NCBI GenBank assembly: GCA_902803585.1
Contig: CADCQO010000153.1
Coordinates: 1 to 8,984 of the forward strand
Length of the DNA: 8,984 nucleotides
Direction of reading: 5' to 3'
From: an uncultured Ruminococcus sp.
Lineage (GTDB): Bacteria > Bacillota > Clostridia > Oscillospirales > Acutalibacteraceae
Under the pieces are notes generated by a model. It had not been told where the DNA came from, searched no databases, and saw only the letters and a program-made list of their open reading frames with translations. This document shows positions 6,339-8,984 of the stretch, in pieces (position 1 is the stretch's first letter; each line of letters begins with the position of its first letter). The translations under genes and the position numbers were made by a program.

Positions 6339-7289
6339 TCAGATACATTTCTTCAATGAAGGGGACATATCGAAAACGGTGGAAATGACCTTTTCCGAGC
6401 AGGCGGGGGAATAACAGAAACTGTCGATATGGTCGCCGGTGTAGAAGTATTCAGGCGGGGCGGGGTGGTATTCGTCATCAAAGGTATCAATGATAATGAG
6501 CTTGATTTTCATGCGGTTGGGGATAATGTTCTTAATATAGACGCTTGCCTGCTGACCGGAGCGGATACCTTCCTTCATTTCCGCAAGTCCTGCCAGATTT
6601 GGTGTCAGCTCTACAAAAGCACCGTAATCCTCTACCGAGCGGATAATGCCGGCAACCGTTTCGCCTACAGAAAACCGGCGCACATTTTCCTCCCATGTGC
6701 CGAGCAGTTCCTTGTGGCTCAGGCTGATGCGTCCGTTTTCAACAGATTTGATAACGGCACGGATCTCCAGCCCGACAGACAGACGCTCTCTGGGGTGGTC
6801 AATACGGGAAACGGAAATAGCATCAATCGGCAGAAGCGATACAATACCGCAGCCGATATCTGCAAAAGCGCCAAAGGAGTCAAGATGTGTAATGCGGGCA
6901 TCAATGATATCCCCTGGTACCAGTGAGGCGATATAGGACTGCATACAGCGTTCCTGTGCCAGACGGCGTGAGAGAATCGCTACGGTTTTGCCGGCTTCAT
7001 TCTTACGGAAATCGGTGATGACGAAACAAACGGGACGGTTCACTCTTGAAATAACGGCGATATCCCGCACCGTTCCCTCACGAATGCCGATTGCTCCTTC
7101 TTCACGGGGGATAATGCCCTTGATAGCGCCCAGATCAACTGTCAGGTTATGGGACGAATCGCAGACAATAGCTCGTGCCTCCAGTATTTTTCCCTCGTAA
7201 TATGCTTCTGTCAGACCTGCCATTGACTGGAGAGAAGAAAGGTTCTCCACCGTATTCATCAATCTGCCTTCAGGATAGTATCCTGCCAT
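6339..7289 (-). CDS. S1 RNA-binding repeat protein (ribosomal protein S1-like, three repeats)
   Basis: The 316 residues from ATG 7289 contain three S1-type OB folds. A divergent one spans about 33-110 and includes VDLGAIKGIIPREE. A clear one spans 124-193, from VPGDIIDARITHLDSFGAFADIG to the SLSHKELLGTW junction. A third spans 205-268, with SVGETVAGIIRSVEDYGAFV. The start at 7289 is preferred because the following MAGYYPEG matches what I recall of clostridial relatives and AAGG lies four to five bases upstream; a GTG at 7340 would add 17 residues but has no ribosome binding site. It is shorter than six-domain E. coli S1 and ends in a distinctive tail (about 272-316) with three Cys. Such proteins bind mRNA or the 30S subunit and are often labelled ribosomal protein S1; a direct role in translation initiation is inference. 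Confidence 0.85.
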   Translation of the reverse strand: MAGYYPEGRLMNTVENLSSLQSMAGLTEAYYEGKILEARAIVCDSSHNLTVDLGAIKGIIPREEGAIGIREGTVRDIAVISRVNRPVCFVITDFRKNEAGKTVAILSRRLAQERCMQSYIASLVPGDIIDARITHLDSFGAFADIGCGIVSLLPIDAISVSRIDHPRERLSVGLEIRAVIKSVENGRISLSHKELLGTWEENVRRFSVGETVAGIIRSVEDYGAFVELTPNLAGLAEMKEGIRSGQQASVYIKNIIPNRMKIKLIIIDTFDDEYHPAPPEYFYTGDHIDSFCYSPACSEKVISTVFDMSPSLKKCI

Positions 7290-7399
7290 TTTGCCTTCAT
7301 TCCTTTCTGCTGAGGTTTTGCCTCGATACTTTTTCTCCACATCTATATGAAACGACTGCCTTTGATATGCCGGAAGGACTTTCCTTTTTAAAAATCTGC

Positions 7400-7428
7400 T
7401 TGCATTCTGCGGATATGTAGTATAAAAT
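7400..7428 (+). promoter_or_regulatory. Candidate promoter for the small membrane protein and CxxS thioredoxin-like genes
   Basis: TTGCAT (7400-7405), a 17-base spacer, and TAAAAT (7423-7428), 34 bases before the ATG at 7463. An alternative TATAAA two bases upstream would give 15-base spacing. Confidence 0.5.
7419..7424 (-). promoter_or_regulatory. Possible -10 for the S1-repeat gene, overlapping the divergent promoter
   Basis: On the minus strand this reads TATACT, five of six to consensus, 130 bases before ATG 7289. The best upstream -35 candidate (CTGTCG, 18 bases away) is weak. If used, the two divergent promoters share bases and would compete. Confidence 0.25.
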
Positions 7429-7462
7429 AGAGATATCTTTTTCGACAGGAGTGCAGATTGTT

Positions 7463-7834
7463 ATGAGTGAAAGCAACGATAATATCCGGCTATTGTCAGC
7501 CATTTCATATATTTTGGTTTTCTTCATCGTGGGTCATTTTGCGGTAGAAAAGGACAACCCCGACCTTCGGTTTCATAAATATCAGGGTGCGGTGCTGTTT
7601 GCTGTGTTTGCGGTGCTGTACTCGCTGGAGGGACTGATATTGCTGGTGCTGTCCTTCTCTTCGTCCCTGCAGATGATGGCCGCTTTTTTGCTGACAGGTG
7701 CGATCACGCTGGCGTACCTTTTTCTGGTATTCTTCGGCGTATCCGCTGCCCTGCAGTTCCAGCAGAAACAGCTTCCGTTTATCGGCTTTTTTGCGGTTCG
7801 TCTGAGGGGAATGATGGATGAGCGAAAGAAGTGA
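7463..7834 (+). CDS. Small integral membrane protein, Tic20/DUF4870-like
   Basis: The 123-residue product starts at ATG 7463 with AGGAG (7447-7451) 11 bases upstream. Hydrophobic segments at about 10-27, 43-65 and 72-97 predict three membrane helices, and a shorter one at 104-111 may sit at the interface. The layout, an N-terminal RLLSAISYILVFFIVG helix, then a charged loop with DNPDLRFHKYQG (31-42) before the next helix, is the signature of Tic20-like/DUF4870 small membrane proteins, where xRFHxxQG is the most conserved stretch. The C-terminus is basic (RLRGMMDERKK), probably cytoplasmic. The function of the bacterial family is unknown. The CxxS thioredoxin-like gene follows 70 bases later on the same strand with no terminator between, so co-transcription is likely. 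Confidence 0.75.
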   Translation: MSESNDNIRLLSAISYILVFFIVGHFAVEKDNPDLRFHKYQGAVLFAVFAVLYSLEGLILLVLSFSSSLQMMAAFLLTGAITLAYLFLVFFGVSAALQFQQKQLPFIGFFAVRLRGMMDERKK

Positions 7835-7904
7835 TTTCCTTTCGACAGTTCCCATTATAGCATGGCCTTTCAGCGAAAAATATCAATAAAAGGGTGTGGA
7901 TAGT

Positions 7905-8234
7905 ATGAGTGATGATATTATTTATGTCGATTCTTACGATTTCGAAAGACGTATTGAAGATGGTCTGACGGTTGTTTTTTGTTTTTCACAATTTTGCACA
8001 CAGAGCCGTTCCATGATGCCCATTATGGAGGAAATAGCAGATGATTACTATGACTACCTGCGAGTGCTGGCACTTGATGTGGAGCAGTCGCCCGATGTGG
8101 CAGATGTTTTTGCCGTAGACACAACGCCGACTGTACTGTTTTTCCGTAACGGTTATTTGCTGGACAAGCTGACAGGAGCGAATCCTTACAGTGCCTATGC
8201 AGATGTTATAGACGCATTGATTTTCAGCGACTGA
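7905..8234 (+). CDS. Thioredoxin-fold protein with CxxS (monothiol) active site
   Basis: The start is ATG 7905, ten bases after AAAGGG (7889-7894); a GTG at 7896 is too close to that site. The 109 residues align end to end with thioredoxin. The equivalent of WCGPC is FCTQS (30-34), so nucleophile Cys31 is kept and the resolving Cys is Ser34. The cis-Pro loop survives as TTPT (73-76, Pro75). The buried Asp of thioredoxin is Phe25, next to an extra Cys26. The protein therefore cannot do standard dithiol reduction; CxxS thioredoxins can act as isomerases, mixed-disulfide holders or structural partners, and Cys26-Cys31 could pair. There is no signal peptide, so it is cytoplasmic. It likely shares a transcript with the upstream membrane-protein gene, and an intact trxA lies about 320 bases downstream on the other strand. 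Confidence 0.82.
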   Translation: MSDDIIYVDSYDFERRIEDGLTVVFCFSQFCTQSRSMMPIMEEIADDYYDYLRVLALDVEQSPDVADVFAVDTTPTVLFFRNGYLLDKLTGANPYSAYADVIDALIFSD

Positions 8235-8365
8235 AAGTAAAAAACTAACTGTTCTGACTGCGTGATATCTTCCGGCATTTTCTCGCTCTGCTTTGCTTTC
8301 TTTTTCCATTCTGCTGCATCGTATTCGATTTTGTTTCCTCTATAGAAAAAAGAATATATCCGCAA
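8195..8365 (-). pseudogene. Possible gene remnant or small ORF with protein-like composition
   Basis: On the minus strand a frame is open from just after a TAA (8369-8371) to a TAG at 8195-8197. Its centre reads KIEYDAAEWKKKAKQSEK, then MPEDITQSEQLVFYF. The charged, amphipathic pattern looks like real protein and recalls small clostridial proteins with a W-x-K-K-A...MP-x-x-x-x-x-x-E-Q motif. Start options are poor: TTG 8365 has no ribosome binding site, AGAGG lies near 8340 without a start codon behind it, and ATG 8278 would give only 27 residues. The end overlaps the CxxS gene antisense. I read it as a decayed fragment with moderate-to-low confidence. The rest of the 8235-8450 gap holds AT-rich sequence and nothing else I can name. 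Confidence 0.35.
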
Positions 8366-8450
8366 TGATTACTGAAATATACTCATATACTAATAGTGTG
8401 TATGTGTCCCCACAAGTCCCGCAGCCTTACACCCCAGTTTAAAAATAAAT

Positions 8451-8492
8451 GTGGAGTCCGACTGTTCTGCAGTATCGGACTCCACGTTTTTT
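8451..8492. terminator. Bidirectional terminator between the CxxS gene and trxA
   Basis: Perfect 11-bp stem (8451-8461 with 8475-8485), 13-base loop, followed by GTTTTTTC on plus and by ATTTATTTTT on minus. It closes trxA (stop at 8558) and can also end readthrough from the CxxS gene 217 bases upstream. Confidence 0.85.
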
Positions 8493-8557
8493 CTGCCCGC
8501 CGGAGCGGAACAGGATATTCAGTTTTCAGGAATCGACAGCGGTCTGACCGCCATGTG

Positions 8558-8869
8558 TTAGTCCTCGATCATTGCGAGCAGTTCTCTCTTGGGCTTTACG
8601 CCGACAGAGGTGTCTACCAGCTTGCCGTTGTTGAATACCATAACAGTGGGAATACTCATAATGTTGTATCTTTCTGCCAAAGACATTTCGTTGTCAACAT
8701 TGACTGCGCCGACCTTGATATGGGGGTTTTCTGCTGCGATTTCTGCGATGACGGGGGAGAGCATTCTGCACGGGCCGCACCATACTGCCCAGAAATCCAG
8801 CATGACAGGCTTATCGGATTTCAGTACTTCCTGCTCAAAATTAGCGGCGGTGATTTCAATAACGGACAT
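8558..8869 (-). CDS. trxA: Thioredoxin
   Basis: The 103-residue protein is a full-length classical thioredoxin. It has the buried Asp25 in LDFWAVW, the catalytic WCGPC (30-34, Cys31 and Cys34), the cis-Pro loop SIPT (72-75, Pro74) and the FNNGK turn (79-83). It reduces cytoplasmic protein disulfides and is recharged by thioredoxin reductase, which is not in this window. The start at ATG 8869 is set by AAGGAGT (8879-8885), spacing nine. It appears monocistronic, with a terminator hairpin downstream at 8451-8485; a short GCGGT-CTG-ACCGC hairpin lies just after the stop but lacks a T-run. Its catalytic Cys occupies the same residue number as Cys31 of the neighbouring CxxS protein, so the two align without gaps through the active site. 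Confidence 0.97.
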   Translation of the reverse strand: MSVIEITAANFEQEVLKSDKPVMLDFWAVWCGPCRMLSPVIAEIAAENPHIKVGAVNVDNEMSLAERYNIMSIPTVMVFNNGKLVDTSVGVKPKRELLAMIED

Positions 8870-8894
8870 AATGACAACACTCCTTTTTTATGAT

Positions 8895-8922
8895 AGTATA
8901 GGTAAATGAAAGGGCAGATAAA
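8895..8922 (-). promoter_or_regulatory. Candidate trxA promoter
   Basis: On the minus strand TATACT (8895-8900) is a good -10, with a weak TTTATC (8917-8922) 16 bases upstream as -35. The leader to ATG 8869 would be about 20 bases and includes the ribosome binding site. Confidence 0.4.
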
Positions 8923-8945
8923 CCGCAGTACAGCGGTCATTTGCC
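8913..8945 (-). other. Hairpin spanning the stop codon of the right-edge gene
   Basis: GGCA/TGCC outer pairs and an ACCGC/GCGGT inner stem with a six-base loop form an interrupted hairpin. On minus it follows the end of the right-edge gene but is trailed only by CTTTCATTT, so termination would be weak. It also overlaps the putative trxA -35. Confidence 0.3.
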
Positions 8946-8984
8946 TTTTTTCTTTTTCGTCTGCCGTTTTTTTGCGTTCATGGC
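8937..8984 (-). CDS. C-terminal tail of an unidentified protein, lysine-rich (partial)
   Basis: Reading minus from the right edge, the frame AMNAKKRQTKKKKGK ends in TGA at 8937-8939, 67 bases before the trxA start. The Lys-rich end resembles the tails of RNA- or membrane-binding proteins, as in the glycosyltransferase of this window. Too little is present to name the gene. Whether it is the end of a longer gene rather than chance cannot be shown here; the ATG at 8981 would give only 14 residues. Confidence 0.45.
   Translation of the reverse strand, partial: AMNAKKRQTKKKKGK

Noticed and set aside
7290..7340. N-terminal extension of the S1-repeat protein from GTG 7340
   Set aside because: No ribosome binding site precedes the GTG, and MAGYYPEG at 7289 fits the family start better.
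7371..7387. Small AAGGA-CTT-TCCTT hairpin with a few T residues
   Set aside because: Stem of five pairs only, and no plus-strand gene upstream to terminate.
8396..8893. 165-codon plus-strand open frame over trxA
   Set aside because: It is antisense to a textbook thioredoxin and crosses its terminator hairpin.
8913..8957. Plus-strand hairpin followed by a long T-run, resembling a strong terminator
   Set aside because: No plus-strand gene precedes it, and the T-run is simply the complement of Lys codons in the right-edge minus-strand gene.

Overview
The window looks like chromosomal DNA of a low-to-mid GC Gram-positive anaerobe of the Clostridia, most likely a gut Ruminococcus-like member of the Oscillospiraceae. 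The reasons are strong AGGAGG-type ribosome binding sites, sigma-A-like promoters, two lipoproteins with Gram-positive-style lipoboxes, an acidic DUF1292 protein, a Clostridia-type stand-alone S1-repeat protein, and a secreted esterase carrying what looks like a starch-binding module. No rRNA, tRNA, insertion sequence, phage gene or CRISPR array was seen.

Layout. Positions 1-1755 (minus) hold most of a lipoprotein esterase with a Ser/Glu-rich repeat linker and a C-terminal CBM26-like module; its 3' end lies outside the window. A divergent intergenic region (about 1756-2033) carries an extended -10 element for the esterase, a 20-bp imperfect palindrome and a near-consensus promoter for the next block. 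Positions 2034-4463 (plus) encode a GT4 glycosyltransferase, a DUF1292 protein closed by a strong intrinsic terminator, and a RadC/UPF0758-like protein with a degraded metal site. A bidirectional terminator (4526-4568) separates this block from a convergent lipoprotein with a von Willebrand A domain (4589-6196, minus). Upstream of that lie a repeat-rich leader and a three-S1-repeat RNA-binding protein (6339-7289, minus). Divergent from the S1 gene, a small Tic20/DUF4870-like membrane protein (7463-7834) and a thioredoxin-fold protein whose active site is CxxS (7905-8234) follow each other on plus. Classical thioredoxin trxA (8558-8869) is on minus and ends at a strong hairpin. The tail of another minus-strand gene with a lysine-rich C-terminus enters at the right edge.

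The block is not one pathway. Three themes recur: cell-surface lipoproteins (esterase and VWA protein), envelope functions (glycosyltransferase, small membrane protein) and housekeeping proteins (S1, thioredoxin, DUF1292). The points most worth a second look are two family members that have lost canonical active-site residues: the RadC-like protein (HxHPSG replaced by HHLADG) and the CxxS thioredoxin-like protein, which sits close to an intact trxA. Others are the surface esterase with a putative starch-binding domain, the repeat architecture in front of the VWA lipoprotein gene, and a protein-like minus-strand fragment between the two thioredoxin genes. I found no clear evidence for a wholly new multi-gene system.
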